The position numbers and the translations under genes were made by a program. From positions 186,001 through 250,000 of the forward strand of contig CACHOJ010000001.1 in NCBI GenBank assembly GCA_902581405.1: a stretch of DNA of 64,000 nucleotides, read 5' to 3'. The notes under the pieces are model-generated. The model saw only the letters and a program-made list of their open reading frames with translations, made no database searches and was not told the DNA's origin. This DNA is from an uncultured Pelagibacteraceae bacterium. Its GTDB lineage: Bacteria; Pseudomonadota; Alphaproteobacteria; Pelagibacterales; Pelagibacteraceae. Positions 34,711 to 43,666 of this stretch are shown here, in pieces (position 1 is the stretch's first letter; each line of letters opens with the position of its first letter).

Positions 34711-37222
34711 TTTAAGTCTTTACTCTAGATATGCATTTCGTGATTTAACTAGAAGTTACTCAAAAATATTAAGCATCATAATTACTTTATTAATAAGCCT
34801 TTTTATACTTAGTGCTATCTTAACTATCGAGGACAGTTTAGAAAATGAACTTAACGAAAATTCAAAAGTTCTTTTAGGAGGAGATTTAGAAATTGATTAT
34901 AATAATAAAGAAGGTGATAGAAGTTTAATCAATCAGATCGAAAGTTTTTCTACAGTATCACAAATGGTTGAATTCAGCACAATGATTTCAACAACAAAAA
35001 ATAAAAATAATAAAACATCATTTACAAGAATAAAAGCAGTTGATCAAAATTACCCTTTGTATGGAGAAGTAATTTATGAACCAATTGGGTCATTAGAAAA
35101 TTTGAACAAAATTGATAACACTATAATTGTAAACGAAAATATATTTAAGAACTTAGAACTCAAAATTAATGATATCGTAAAAGTTCAAAATAAAGAATTC
35201 AAAGTTATTGGTACCGTGAAAGTTCTACCAGATATTGGTGGAGCATTTGTTTTTGGTGATTTTGCCCTAACAGGAAAAAAAACATTAGATAATTTGGAAT
35301 TAAATACTTTAGGAAGCTTCTTAAATTACGAATACAAAATCCGATTTGATAGTAACGAAAATAAAGATAATAAAATAAATAAAATTGTTAATATTTTTAA
35401 AAATGACAGTAAAGTAAAAATACGATATCCAGAAAACTCTGCTGGAGGCATTAAAAGAATTATCGATAATTTTTCACAATTTTTATCATTGGTATCAATA
35501 AGTGCTATGCTTATTGCTGGAATAGGAATTGCAAATACTCTTCTTTCATTTATTAATCAAAAGAATTCATCAATTGCAGTTCAAAAAGCAATAGGAATTA
35601 ATTCTGTGAATATTAAGACTATTTATTATTTACAATTATTTATAATTTTATTTTTTATTTCACTGATTGCCTATGGGTTAAGTTTTTTATTGGTGCCAAT
35701 TGTAGATAAATATATATCAGATGGATTTGGATTAAATATTGAGGCCTCTTTTTCATTAACAAATTTATCAATAGTTTTTTTAGTCGGATTATTGGTAATA
35801 ATTATATTTTCAATCCCAACTGTTAATTCTATTGACCAAATTAAAGCCTCTAGTTTGTTTAGAAATGTTTTTCAAAGTTTGCAGTTTAAGTATTCAAAAA
35901 AATCAATAATATTAAGTTTATTTCTACTAGCTATTTTAATTATTTTATTTGCATATAGGTCCTCTCTTCCATATTACAGCTTGATTTATTTTGCGTCTTT
36001 TTTTGTATGCCTAGCTATGTTTTTTTATGTTTCCCGTTTAATAATATTATTACTTAGGAACAATCTAACTAATCTTGGAATTTCATCAAAAATAGCGGTT
36101 AAAAATATTACACAATCAAAAAGTATTACTCCAATAACTGTTATGTCTCTTGGACTAGGAATGACATTGTTGCTTACTTTAGCATTTGTGGGCTCTAATT
36201 TTAAAAGAGAAATAGCAAAATCAATTCCAGATATTGCTCCTGATTATTTCTTTTTAGGTATTCAAAATAATCAGAAAGATTTATTTCAAAAAGTCATTAA
36301 TGAAACAGATGAAGATGCTGTAATAGAAATCGTTCCTATGGTGTCAGCTGGAATTGTTAAAATTAATGGAATAGACCCAAACACCTATATATCAAATTCT
36401 AATGACAGCTATTGGGTAATTATGAACGATAGACGAGTTTCTTGGGTCGACACAATTCCAAAAGATAATCCAATTTTAGAGGGTAGTTGGTGGGACACTT
36501 CACAACCTAACAAATTACAAATTTCATTAGATAGCAAAGTCGCAAAAGACTTTGGAGTTAACATTGGTGACAAGTTTACACTAAGAATTTATGGAAGAGA
36601 AATTGAAGGTGAAGTAGTTAATTTAAGATTGGTGAATTATCAAGATTTAAGTATTAACTTTGCAATGTTACTCAATCCACAATTCGCAAAAAATATTCCA
36701 CATGAGTACCTTTCTACAATAAAATTTAAAAAAGCTGAAAATTTCAATGAAGTAAATTTTTTAGATCAATTCCCAAGTGTATCAATAATAAAAATTTCAG
36801 ATTATTTGTCAAAAGTGACTGATGTTCTTAATAAAGTATTTATTGCAGTAAGTATAATTTCAGCTGTCACTGTTATTATTGGCTTAGTTGTAATTTCAAG
36901 TGCAATTATTGTTCAAGGAAAAATTAAAATATTTCAAAATCTTATTTTCAAAATTTTAGGCTTTTCAAAGAAAGAAATTATTATTTCTTCAATTATTGAA
37001 TTCATAATATCTTTTTTGTCTATAATATTATTTTCTACTATTTTTTCTGCAATAGCATCAAAGTTTATTATTGAAAATATATTTCAACTCAATTGGTTAT
37101 TCGAATTAGATATATTTTTATATGTTATAATTGGTGTAGGTTTAACAACACTTGCTCTTATAATATTGACAAACTTTAAATACTTAAGTCCAAAAGTTTA
37201 TCCACTTGTCAGAAACGAATAA
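34697..37222 (+). CDS. ybbP: ABC transporter permease (YbbP/FtsX-MacB type)
   Basis: An 841-aa permease with two FtsX-like units. TM1 is near residue 25, then a periplasmic domain, TM bundle about 260-440 (LVSISAMLIAGIGIANTLLSF), a second periplasmic domain and a final TM bundle (VSIISAVTVIIGLVVISSAI). The first unit keeps the family's QKAIGINSVNIKT coupling segment. It overlaps ybbA by 14 bp. The E. coli homologue (about 800 aa) is also paired with YbbA and TesA; the substrate is thought to be lipid or hydrophobic compounds at the inner membrane. Confidence 0.9.
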   Translation: MKINDLSLYSRYAFRDLTRSYSKILSIIITLLISLFILSAILTIEDSLENELNENSKVLLGGDLEIDYNNKEGDRSLINQIESFSTVSQMVEFSTMISTTKNKNNKTSFTRIKAVDQNYPLYGEVIYEPIGSLENLNKIDNTIIVNENIFKNLELKINDIVKVQNKEFKVIGTVKVLPDIGGAFVFGDFALTGKKTLDNLELNTLGSFLNYEYKIRFDSNENKDNKINKIVNIFKNDSKVKIRYPENSAGGIKRIIDNFSQFLSLVSISAMLIAGIGIANTLLSFINQKNSSIAVQKAIGINSVNIKTIYYLQLFIILFFISLIAYGLSFLLVPIVDKYISDGFGLNIEASFSLTNLSIVFLVGLLVIIIFSIPTVNSIDQIKASSLFRNVFQSLQFKYSKKSIILSLFLLAILIILFAYRSSLPYYSLIYFASFFVCLAMFFYVSRLIILLLRNNLTNLGISSKIAVKNITQSKSITPITVMSLGLGMTLLLTLAFVGSNFKREIAKSIPDIAPDYFFLGIQNNQKDLFQKVINETDEDAVIEIVPMVSAGIVKINGIDPNTYISNSNDSYWVIMNDRRVSWVDTIPKDNPILEGSWWDTSQPNKLQISLDSKVAKDFGVNIGDKFTLRIYGREIEGEVVNLRLVNYQDLSINFAMLLNPQFAKNIPHEYLSTIKFKKAENFNEVNFLDQFPSVSIIKISDYLSKVTDVLNKVFIAVSIISAVTVIIGLVVISSAIIVQGKIKIFQNLIFKILGFSKKEIIISSIIEFIISFLSIILFSTIFSAIASKFIIENIFQLNWLFELDIFLYVIIGVGLTTLALIILTNFKYLSPKVYPLVRNE

Positions 37223-37246
37223 TATTTGATAATTTTGATTATTTTT

Positions 37247-37639
37247 TTAAATTGAAGCTTTTAATGCCTCATAAATTAAATCTTCTGTAGTTTCGCCGAT
37301 GCTTCTGTAGACTTCTTTGCCATCCTTGAAAATTAACAAAGTAGTCTGATAAAGCACATTAAAAGCGTCAGCAATATCTCTGTTCGTTACATCAAATGAA
37401 AAATACTCAATATTATCAAATTTAATATCTGATAATTCACCTTCTTTTTTAGCAGTTTGCAATATTTTCATTTGTTTTGCACATGATGAACAATATTCTA
37501 TCCAAGAACTAATCACTATAACTTTCCCCTCTGATTGAGCTTTATTAAACAATTCTTGGTCAAATGTTGTTTTCTTTTCCATTGCATTCGCATTAAATGC
37601 AAATATACAAATTGTAAGTATTAAAATTCTTTTAAACAT
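37247..37639 (-). CDS. Exported thioredoxin-fold protein (CxxC)
   Basis: A 130-aa periplasmic protein. A signal peptide (MFKRILILTICIFAFNANA) precedes a thioredoxin domain with active site YCSSC (about residues 50-53) and a cis-Pro-region segment YQTTLLIFKDGKEV, in which the usual cis-proline is Thr. The layout resembles DsbD-gamma or thiol-reductase-like proteins. It is monocistronic and convergent with ybbP. Redox partner and substrate are unknown. Confidence 0.83.
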   Translation of the reverse strand: MFKRILILTICIFAFNANAMEKKTTFDQELFNKAQSEGKVIVISSWIEYCSSCAKQMKILQTAKKEGELSDIKFDNIEYFSFDVTNRDIADAFNVLYQTTLLIFKDGKEVYRSIGETTEDLIYEALKASI

Positions 37640-37689
37640 AACTATTCTAGAAAATATCTATTTTTAAAATAAAAAAAATACTTTATATT

Positions 37690-37758
37690 GACACATGGGG
37701 TGCCAGTGTAGGCTGAGAAAAACCCAACGAACCTGTCCGGTAATTCAGAAAGGGAATA
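37690..37758 (+). ncRNA. TPP riboswitch (THI element)
   Basis: The conserved aptamer parts are directly readable: GGGGTGCC, GCTGAGA followed by AACCC, then AACGAACCTGTCCGGTAATTCAG and AGGGA. It ends just before the ATG of the sodium/solute symporter at 37759. The terminal AAAGGGA of the aptamer is also the only Shine-Dalgarno candidate, 6-7 nt from the ATG, so ligand binding should block translation without a separate expression platform. A TATATT box lies at 37684. Confidence 0.95.
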
Positions 37759-39189
37759 ATGGAACAAATAAATATCATTAGTCAATCCTCGGCGATAATA
37801 TTAACTTTAGCAATTAGCATTATTTTTGTAATAATTGGAATCCTTTACTCTAAAAAGTATCAAGGAATTAATAATTATTTAGTTGCAAGTAGATCAGTTG
37901 GTACTTTTTCTTTAACTGCAAGTTTGGTCGCATCTGCTTTGGGTGCATGGATACTATTTGGTCCTGCATCTGCTGCTACATGGGGAGGTATAGGGGCAGT
38001 TATCGGATATTCTTTAGGAACAGCATTTCCTCTTTTCACCCTTATATACTTAGGAAAAAAATTTAGAGATAAATACCCAAGAAGCAAATCTTTAATTGAA
38101 GTTGTAAGACATAGATTTGGTTCACAATTATTTAAACTTATTTTATTTTTATCCATTTTTTATATGTCCATTTTTTTAATAGCAGAGGTGACAGCTGTTT
38201 CTATATTAATCAATTATATATCTGGAGCAGATCTGTGGATAACAGCATCTATAGTGATAATTAGTTCTCTTTTATATACTTTGTATGGTGGATTAAGAGC
38301 TTCAATATTTACAGATAATATTCAGTTTATAGTGTTTGGTTTACTTTTAATAATATCATTTTCGTATTTGATATCTTTAAACTCTAATGAGTTTAGCTTT
38401 GAATTTATCAAACAAAATAAACCTAATTTATTAAGCTTTAACTATTTGCCAAATTTTACTGCAGGTCTAACTTTTTTTATAGCTGTTGCAGCAACTAATC
38501 TTTTTCATCAAGGTAATTGGCAAAGAGTTTATGCAGCTAAAGACAATAAAGTTTTAAAAAGTAGTCTAATTTTTTCATTTTTAATCATTATACCAATTGT
38601 ATTTTTGATGGGGTTTACAGGGTTAATTGCAACTTCTCAAAATTCAAATCTTATTCCTGATCTAGCATTTTTTTCTTTGCTACTTAAAGAAAATGCTCTT
38701 TTTCTATCAATTATTATAATAATTTTAGCTATTTCATTAACAGTAAGCAGCATAGATACTTTGGTAAATGCTATTTCTAGTTTAATAATTGTTGATGTAA
38801 ATAAAGTTATCAAATTTAAAGGTGATTATTTAAAATTATCTAAGCAAATAATAATATTAATCTCTTTAATTTCTTTTTTCGTTGCATCAAAAGGAATAAG
38901 TATTTTATATTTATTTTTATTAGCTGATTTATTTTGTTGTGCGGCTGTACTAAGTGTATTTTATAGTTTTTACTCCAAAAAATTTACTGAAAAAAATGCA
39001 TATGTAGCTATTATTGTTGGATTAATTGGAGGAATTCTTTTATTCCCAAGTCCTGACTTTTCAAAATCAATTCTGGTAGGAATAATATTGCCTCTAGACT
39101 TTTTACCTATATTTGTCTCTCAATCCTTGCTTTTCTGCTCATTTATTGTTGCAACATTTTTACCTATTTTAACTTGGAGACAAAAATAA
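37759..39189 (+). CDS. thiV: Sodium:solute symporter, probable thiamin-precursor transporter (ThiV-like)
   Basis: SSS-family permease of 476 aa with about 13 TM segments (ASALGAWILFGPASAATWGG near residue 56 and TLYGGLRASIFTDNIQF near 175 are family landmarks). Control by the TPP riboswitch directly upstream shows that it imports thiamin or a precursor. In SAR11 a riboswitch-preceded SSS gene has been proposed to import the pyrimidine moiety (HMP), which these bacteria cannot make. The exact ligand is inferred from this. Confidence 0.9.
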   Translation: MEQINIISQSSAIILTLAISIIFVIIGILYSKKYQGINNYLVASRSVGTFSLTASLVASALGAWILFGPASAATWGGIGAVIGYSLGTAFPLFTLIYLGKKFRDKYPRSKSLIEVVRHRFGSQLFKLILFLSIFYMSIFLIAEVTAVSILINYISGADLWITASIVIISSLLYTLYGGLRASIFTDNIQFIVFGLLLIISFSYLISLNSNEFSFEFIKQNKPNLLSFNYLPNFTAGLTFFIAVAATNLFHQGNWQRVYAAKDNKVLKSSLIFSFLIIIPIVFLMGFTGLIATSQNSNLIPDLAFFSLLLKENALFLSIIIIILAISLTVSSIDTLVNAISSLIIVDVNKVIKFKGDYLKLSKQIIILISLISFFVASKGISILYLFLLADLFCCAAVLSVFYSFYSKKFTEKNAYVAIIVGLIGGILLFPSPDFSKSILVGIILPLDFLPIFVSQSLLFCSFIVATFLPILTWRQK

Positions 39190-39232
39190 ACCATCATTTA
39201 CATCCTGTTTATATAAATATATTATAAAAGTT

Positions 39233-40339
39233 ATGAGTTTTATTTTGCCATTTATTGTATTGATCATTGTAGTTGTTTTTATTCATGAATATGGACATTA
39301 CTATTTTGCAAAGAAATATGGTGTTGGAGTAACTGACTTTTCTATAGGTTTTGGAAAAGAATTATTTGGTTGGAATGACAAATCTGGAACAAGATGGAAA
39401 ATTTGCTGGATACCCCTTGGCGGTTATGTTAAATTTTTTGGAGATCGAAATGTTTTTTCCCAGGCTGATCAAGAAGAACTTTTAAAAAAATACAATAAAG
39501 AAGATCAAGAAAAGCTTTTTGTCACAAAACCGTTGTATCAAAGATCATTGATTGTTGCAGGTGGTCCAATTGCAAACTTTGTTTTAGCAATATTTATTTT
39601 TTTATTTATATATATGTTTGCTGGAAAAGACTTTACCCCAGCAATTATCGATGAGGTTCAAAAAGACAGCCCTGCAGAAATTGCTGGGATGAAAAAAAAT
39701 GACATAATACTTGAGATAGATAATAACAAAGTAGAGAGTATTCTTGACGTTTCTAAACTAATTTTAATGTCAACATCTGAAATAGTTGATTTTAAAGTTT
39801 CTAGATATGATCAAGAATTATTATTAAAAGTAAAACCAAAAATTGTTGCCGGAGTTGATAATCTAGGAAACAAAATTAACAAAAGAATTATTGGCATAAA
39901 ACTTAGTCCTTATAACAATGAAATAAATCATAAAAAATTAGGACCAGCGAGGGCATTAATTGAGTCTTTTAAAGAAGTTTACTTTGTTACCACTTCTTCT
40001 CTTAAATATATGGGCTCAATGATTACTGGCTCTGGAGACAGTTCTCAATTAGGAGGACCTATTAGAATAGCTAAAATTTCAGGTCAAGTTGCAGAGTTTG
40101 GAATACTCCCATTTATTAGCATGATGGCTTATATTTCAATTAGTCTAGGTTTAATAAATCTATTTCCCATCCCACTTTTAGATGGTGGTCACTTAATGTT
40201 TTACGCTTTCGAAAAAGTATTAGGAAAGCCGTTAAGCCAAAAAACTCAAGAAGGTTTTTTTCGAATCGGAATGTTTTTATTATTAACTTTGATGTTTTTT
40301 GCGACTTTCAACGACCTTAAAGATTTAGGCTTATTTTAA
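39233..40339 (+). CDS. rseP: RseP/site-2-type intramembrane metalloprotease
   Basis: Zinc protease that cleaves TM anti-sigma factors or signal peptides within the inner membrane (368 aa). The zinc motif HEYGH is in TM1 (residues about 19-23), and the distal ligand is in LFPIPLLDGGHLMFY. A PDZ domain (about 130-210, DSPAEIAGMKKNDIILEID) lies between. The usual dxr/bamA neighbours are absent: thiV precedes and HU follows. Confidence 0.93.
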   Translation: MSFILPFIVLIIVVVFIHEYGHYYFAKKYGVGVTDFSIGFGKELFGWNDKSGTRWKICWIPLGGYVKFFGDRNVFSQADQEELLKKYNKEDQEKLFVTKPLYQRSLIVAGGPIANFVLAIFIFLFIYMFAGKDFTPAIIDEVQKDSPAEIAGMKKNDIILEIDNNKVESILDVSKLILMSTSEIVDFKVSRYDQELLLKVKPKIVAGVDNLGNKINKRIIGIKLSPYNNEINHKKLGPARALIESFKEVYFVTTSSLKYMGSMITGSGDSSQLGGPIRIAKISGQVAEFGILPFISMMAYISISLGLINLFPIPLLDGGHLMFYAFEKVLGKPLSQKTQEGFFRIGMFLLLTLMFFATFNDLKDLGLF

Positions 40340-40490
40340 AGGCATTTTTGACAGTTAAAAAAACTATATAAATCAACGTTTTTTTACAACTATATGTTGT
40401 GCCAAAAAATATTTTAGACACAAAAAAAAAGCTTGAATTATCAATGATTTTGTTAAGTATATAATTATAACCTTTAAAACCGGAGCTAAA

Positions 40491-40766
40491 ATGAACAAAA
40501 AACAACTTATAGCGAAACTAGCTGGGTCGTTAAATCAAAGTAAAGCTGATGCTGAGCGTACTTTTGATACAATTACCAACACTATTTTGGATGCTTTAAA
40601 AGGCGACGATAATGTGAAAATTGCTGGTTTTGGTACATATAAAGTGGCTAAAAGAAAAGCCCGAATTGGCCGTAATCCAAGAACTGGAGAACAAATCCAA
40701 ATCGCAGCTTCTCAAAAGGTAAAATTTTTACCTGCAAAAGCACTTAAAGAAGTTTTCAACAAATAA
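40491..40766 (+). CDS. hup: HU-family DNA-binding protein
   Basis: Nucleoid protein of 91 aa with the HU signature FGTYKVAKRKARIGRNPRTGEQIQI forming the DNA-intercalating arm. The start follows an ACCGGAGCTAAA ribosome site. A 150-bp leader with a TATAAT box (about 40460) precedes it. IHF is less likely, given the overall alphaproteobacterial HU pattern. Confidence 0.96.
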   Translation: MNKKQLIAKLAGSLNQSKADAERTFDTITNTILDALKGDDNVKIAGFGTYKVAKRKARIGRNPRTGEQIQIAASQKVKFLPAKALKEVFNK

Positions 40767-40775
40767 ACTTTTTTT

Positions 40776-40815
40776 AACAGCCTTTTTTAAGCTTAAAAAC
40801 TTGAAAAAGGCTGTT
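40776..40815 (+). terminator. Strong hairpin after HU gene
   Basis: AACAGCCTTTTT pairs perfectly with AAAAAGGCTGTT, with a loop of about 14 nt. There is no T-run after the stem, but T-runs lie before and inside it. It could be a 3'-end mRNA stabiliser or an imperfect terminator separating hup from amtB. Confidence 0.55.
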
Positions 40816-40911
40816 ACTACATGCACTTACTGCATACCTATTTTTCCTAACTATCATTAGTTTTTAAATTTATTAAATTTATAAGAACACCTTTAATTAA
40901 ACGGAGGTGAA

Positions 40912-42213
40912 ATGGTTAAACTTTTAAAAAAACTGGTTGGTCCATTAGTGAGTTTATTTTTTTTACTAAATATGACTAGTGCCGGTTATGCTGAAACTAC
41001 AGTTTCAGCTGAAGTAGGTTTCATATTCAATACATTTCTTTTCTTGGTCTGTGGTTTTCTAGTAATGTTTATGGCAGCTGGATTCGCCATGCTTGAATCA
41101 GGAATGGTAACATCAAAAAGTGTATCAGTAATATGTGCCAAAAATATTGGATTATTTTCAATAGCTGGAATTATGTTCTGGATGGTTGGATATAATTTAG
41201 CATACGGAATTCCAGAGGGTGGATACATTGGAAGCTTTACTCCATGGTCTGATGCAAGTTCAGTAGATACTGGATATGCAGATGGATCTGATTGGTACTT
41301 CCAAATGGTATTCTGCGCAACAACAGTTTCAATTGTATCTGGAACATTAGCTGAAAGAATTAAATTATGGCCGTTCTTTTTATTTGCAGCTATTCTTTCA
41401 GGTATCATTTATCCAATCGTTATGGGTTGGCAGTGGGGAGGTGGCTGGTTAGCAGCTGCTGGTTTCTCAGACTTTGCTGGCTCTACTCTCGTTCACTCAA
41501 CTGGAGGTGCAGCAGCATTAGCTGGAGCAATTCTATTAGGAGCTAGAACAGGTAGATTTGATAAATCTGGAGCAGCTAAACCTATGAAGCCGTTTGCAGC
41601 GTCATCTGTACCATTGGTAACAGTTGGAGTATTTATTTTATGGCTAGGTTGGTTCGGATTTAATGGTGGATCACAATTAGCAATGGGAACATTTGATGAT
41701 GCAGTTGCTGTATCAAATATTTTCATTAATACAAATTTAGCAGCCTGTGGTGGTGTATTAGCAGCTGGAGCAGTAACTAGATTAATGGCAGGTAAAACTG
41801 ACGTTATACAAATGCTTAACGGAGCAATTGGTGGTCTAGTAGCAATTACAGCTGAACCATTAATGCCTTCACCGCTAGCAGCAATTCTTATAGGTGCAAT
41901 TGGTGGACTAATAGTTGTGTTCGGAACTAAATTATTATTCTCACTTAAAATTGATGATGTAGTTGGAGCAATTCCAGCTCACTTATTCGCTGGAGTATGG
42001 GGAACATTAGCTGTTCCACTTACAAATGGTGATGCATCATTCGGTGCGCAGCTTCTTGGAGTAATATCAATCAATGCGTTTGTATTTATAGTTTCACTAA
42101 TAGTTTGGGGAATTATGAAAGGTACAATGGGTATAAGATTGAGTAAAGAAGCAGAAAAACTTGGAACTGACGTTTCAGAGTCTGGTGTAATTGCATACGC
42201 AATAAGAGACTAA
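40912..42213 (+). CDS. amtB: Ammonium transporter (AmtB)
   Basis: Inner-membrane ammonium channel of 433 aa. A cleavable signal peptide (about 1-24, SAGYAET) precedes 11 TM segments. Key features are the twin-His region VHSTGGAAALAGA and IPAHLFAGVWGT, and the LAERIKLWPF loop. The start has a strong site, ACGGAGGTGAAATG. No glnK/glnB lies beside it, unlike most bacteria; a PII-independent nitrogen response has been described for SAR11. A classic terminator follows. Confidence 0.97.
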   Translation: MVKLLKKLVGPLVSLFFLLNMTSAGYAETTVSAEVGFIFNTFLFLVCGFLVMFMAAGFAMLESGMVTSKSVSVICAKNIGLFSIAGIMFWMVGYNLAYGIPEGGYIGSFTPWSDASSVDTGYADGSDWYFQMVFCATTVSIVSGTLAERIKLWPFFLFAAILSGIIYPIVMGWQWGGGWLAAAGFSDFAGSTLVHSTGGAAALAGAILLGARTGRFDKSGAAKPMKPFAASSVPLVTVGVFILWLGWFGFNGGSQLAMGTFDDAVAVSNIFINTNLAACGGVLAAGAVTRLMAGKTDVIQMLNGAIGGLVAITAEPLMPSPLAAILIGAIGGLIVVFGTKLLFSLKIDDVVGAIPAHLFAGVWGTLAVPLTNGDASFGAQLLGVISINAFVFIVSLIVWGIMKGTMGIRLSKEAEKLGTDVSESGVIAYAIRD

Positions 42214-42244
42214 AGAATAACTATCTCTCTCTCTATAGTTAACT

Positions 42245-42272
42245 AAAGGCCCCTGAAAAGGGGCCTTTTTTT
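42245..42272 (+). terminator. Rho-independent terminator after amtB
   Basis: AAAGGCCCC / GGGGCCTTT with a TGAAAA loop followed by seven T. The A-run on the other side also gives a partial T-run for the convergent peroxiredoxin gene, whose stop lies at the end of the hairpin. Confidence 0.95.
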
Positions 42273-42714
42273 ACACACTTTTGATAAAATCTAATACTTC
42301 TTGAGCATGGCCTGCCGCTTTAACGTTCTTCCACTCTTTTATAATCTTATTTTTTTCAATAACAAATGTACTTCTAATTGTTCCCATAAACTCTTTACCC
42401 ATAAATTTCTTTTTAGCCCAAGCTTTGTAAGCTTTTAAAGAAATTTTATCTTCATCAGCTAGCAATTCAAATTTTAACTTTAGTTTTTTGCTCCACTTAT
42501 TGTGGCTTTCAATACTGTCTTTTGAAATTCCATAAATTGTGCATCCAAGTTTTTCAAATTTACTTAGAAGTTTATTAAAATCATTTGTTTCTATAGTACA
42601 TCCACTTGTGTTGTCTTTTGGATAAAAATAGATGATAATATATTTTGATTTTACTTTATTTAATTCAACTGTTTTTCCAGATGTAGATGATAATTTAAAG
42701 TTTGGAGCTTTCAT
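42271..42714 (-). CDS. bcp: Thioredoxin-dependent peroxiredoxin (BCP/PrxQ type)
   Basis: Cytoplasmic thiol peroxidase of 147 aa. The motif YFYPKDNTSGCTIETNDF carries the peroxidatic Cys39. The usual PrxQ resolving cysteine five residues later (GCTxEAC) is replaced by Asn, so it is either a 1-Cys form or uses Cys57 (LGCTIYG) from elsewhere. It is convergent with amtB and divergent from a rhodanese gene across a 54-bp gap containing an inverted repeat. Confidence 0.92.
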   Translation of the reverse strand: MKAPNFKLSSTSGKTVELNKVKSKYIIIYFYPKDNTSGCTIETNDFNKLLSKFEKLGCTIYGISKDSIESHNKWSKKLKLKFELLADEDKISLKAYKAWAKKKFMGKEFMGTIRSTFVIEKNKIIKEWKNVKAAGHAQEVLDFIKSV

Positions 42715-42741
42715 ATTGTGACCTTTATTTTTTATAGTAAT

Positions 42742-42765
42742 ATGTTTTATTTAGTGTAATAAACA
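42742..42765. promoter_or_regulatory. Inverted repeat in bcp/rhodanese divergent promoter
   Basis: ATGTTTTATT and AATAAACAT flank a short spacer (TAGTGT) in the 54-bp gap between the two divergent starts. Its position suits an operator shared by a peroxidase and a sulfurtransferase gene. No regulator is known for it. Confidence 0.35.
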
Positions 42766-42768
42766 TTT

Positions 42769-43155
42769 ATGACAATAAAATCAGCATCAACATTAGTCGC
42801 AGAAGCGCTAAAAGAAATAAAAACCATATCACCCAGTGAAGCTCTAGAAAAAGTTAATAATAATACCTGTAATCTTATTGATATAAGAGATGTAAGAGAA
42901 TTAGAAAGATTAGGTAGAGTAGAAAACTCTTCTCACATACCAAGAGGAATGTTGGAATTTTGGATGGATCCAGATAGTCAATATTTTAAGGAAGGAAAAA
43001 TCGATATGAATAAAGAAATAGTTTTATTCTGTGCAGGAGGTCTCAGATCAGCTTTAGCTACCAAAACTTTACAAAGCATGGGTTTTACTAACATTTCTCA
43101 TATAGATGGTGGATTTGGCTCAATGCAAAATTCTGGATTTAAAATTGTAAAATAA
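42769..43155 (+). CDS. Rhodanese-like sulfurtransferase
   Basis: Single-domain rhodanese of 128 aa. The active loop is FCAGGLRS with catalytic Cys88; the substrate loop starts right after the persulfide-carrying Cys as in single-domain enzymes. NLIDIRDVRELERLGRVENSSHIPRGM is the family's CH2A region. It probably moves sulfane sulfur, and could use products of SQR at the left end of the window (inference). It is divergent from bcp. Confidence 0.9.
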   Translation: MTIKSASTLVAEALKEIKTISPSEALEKVNNNTCNLIDIRDVRELERLGRVENSSHIPRGMLEFWMDPDSQYFKEGKIDMNKEIVLFCAGGLRSALATKTLQSMGFTNISHIDGGFGSMQNSGFKIVK

Positions 43156-43163
43156 TCCTGAAG

Positions 43164-43637
43164 TTAATCTAATAAATTTATTCTCTTAGCGTAAAACATT
43201 CTGATAATCCAATAAATTACCAAACCAATTGGACCAATAAAGTAAGTTATAATTAATGGAATAAAAACCAAATATTTTGATATGAACAATTTTTGACTAT
43301 CTTTCATAATCCAGGCACCGCAAAATAAATTTACAGCCAGAAAGTGTGTCCAAAACATTATTAAAAAAGCCTCTGCCTCAAAGAGGTTCCTTAAATCGTA
43401 TAAGCCAAGATACAAGGTAAAGTTATAATCAAAATCGTATCCAGAAATAAAAAAGTAGTAACCCAAATAACAATACACAGCAGATAATATTACAAAAGGA
43501 ACAACCGAGGTTACTAGCAAACCACAAATTTTCGATTGTGGAAAAATAATTAAAATCAGCCAAAAAGGTATTACACCTATATTTAACCATAAATAGATCA
43601 TCTCAATGGTAAAAAAAGCTGCTATTTGTTCAATCAT
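43164..43637 (-). CDS. ABA4-like (DUF4281) membrane protein
   Basis: A 157-aa protein with four hydrophobic segments and the pattern NIGVIPFWLILIIFPQSK near the start and FWTHFLAVNLFCGAWIMKD (about 94-112), which resembles DUF4281/ABA4-like proteins. The plant member acts in neoxanthin synthesis, but bacterial roles are unknown. It is convergent with the rhodanese gene (8 bp) and divergent from recX. Confidence 0.75.
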   Translation of the reverse strand: MIEQIAAFFTIEMIYLWLNIGVIPFWLILIIFPQSKICGLLVTSVVPFVILSAVYCYLGYYFFISGYDFDYNFTLYLGLYDLRNLFEAEAFLIMFWTHFLAVNLFCGAWIMKDSQKLFISKYLVFIPLIITYFIGPIGLVIYWIIRMFYAKRINLLD

Positions 43638-43666
43638 ATTATTTTTATATTATATTAAATAAGTAA

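Noticed and set aside
40383-40402. ACAAC-TATAT-GTTGT hairpin after rseP as a terminator
   Set aside because: Stem of only five pairs, no downstream T-run.
40986-41726. Minus-strand ORFs opposite amtB
   Set aside because: Shadow ORFs; amtB motifs are complete on plus.
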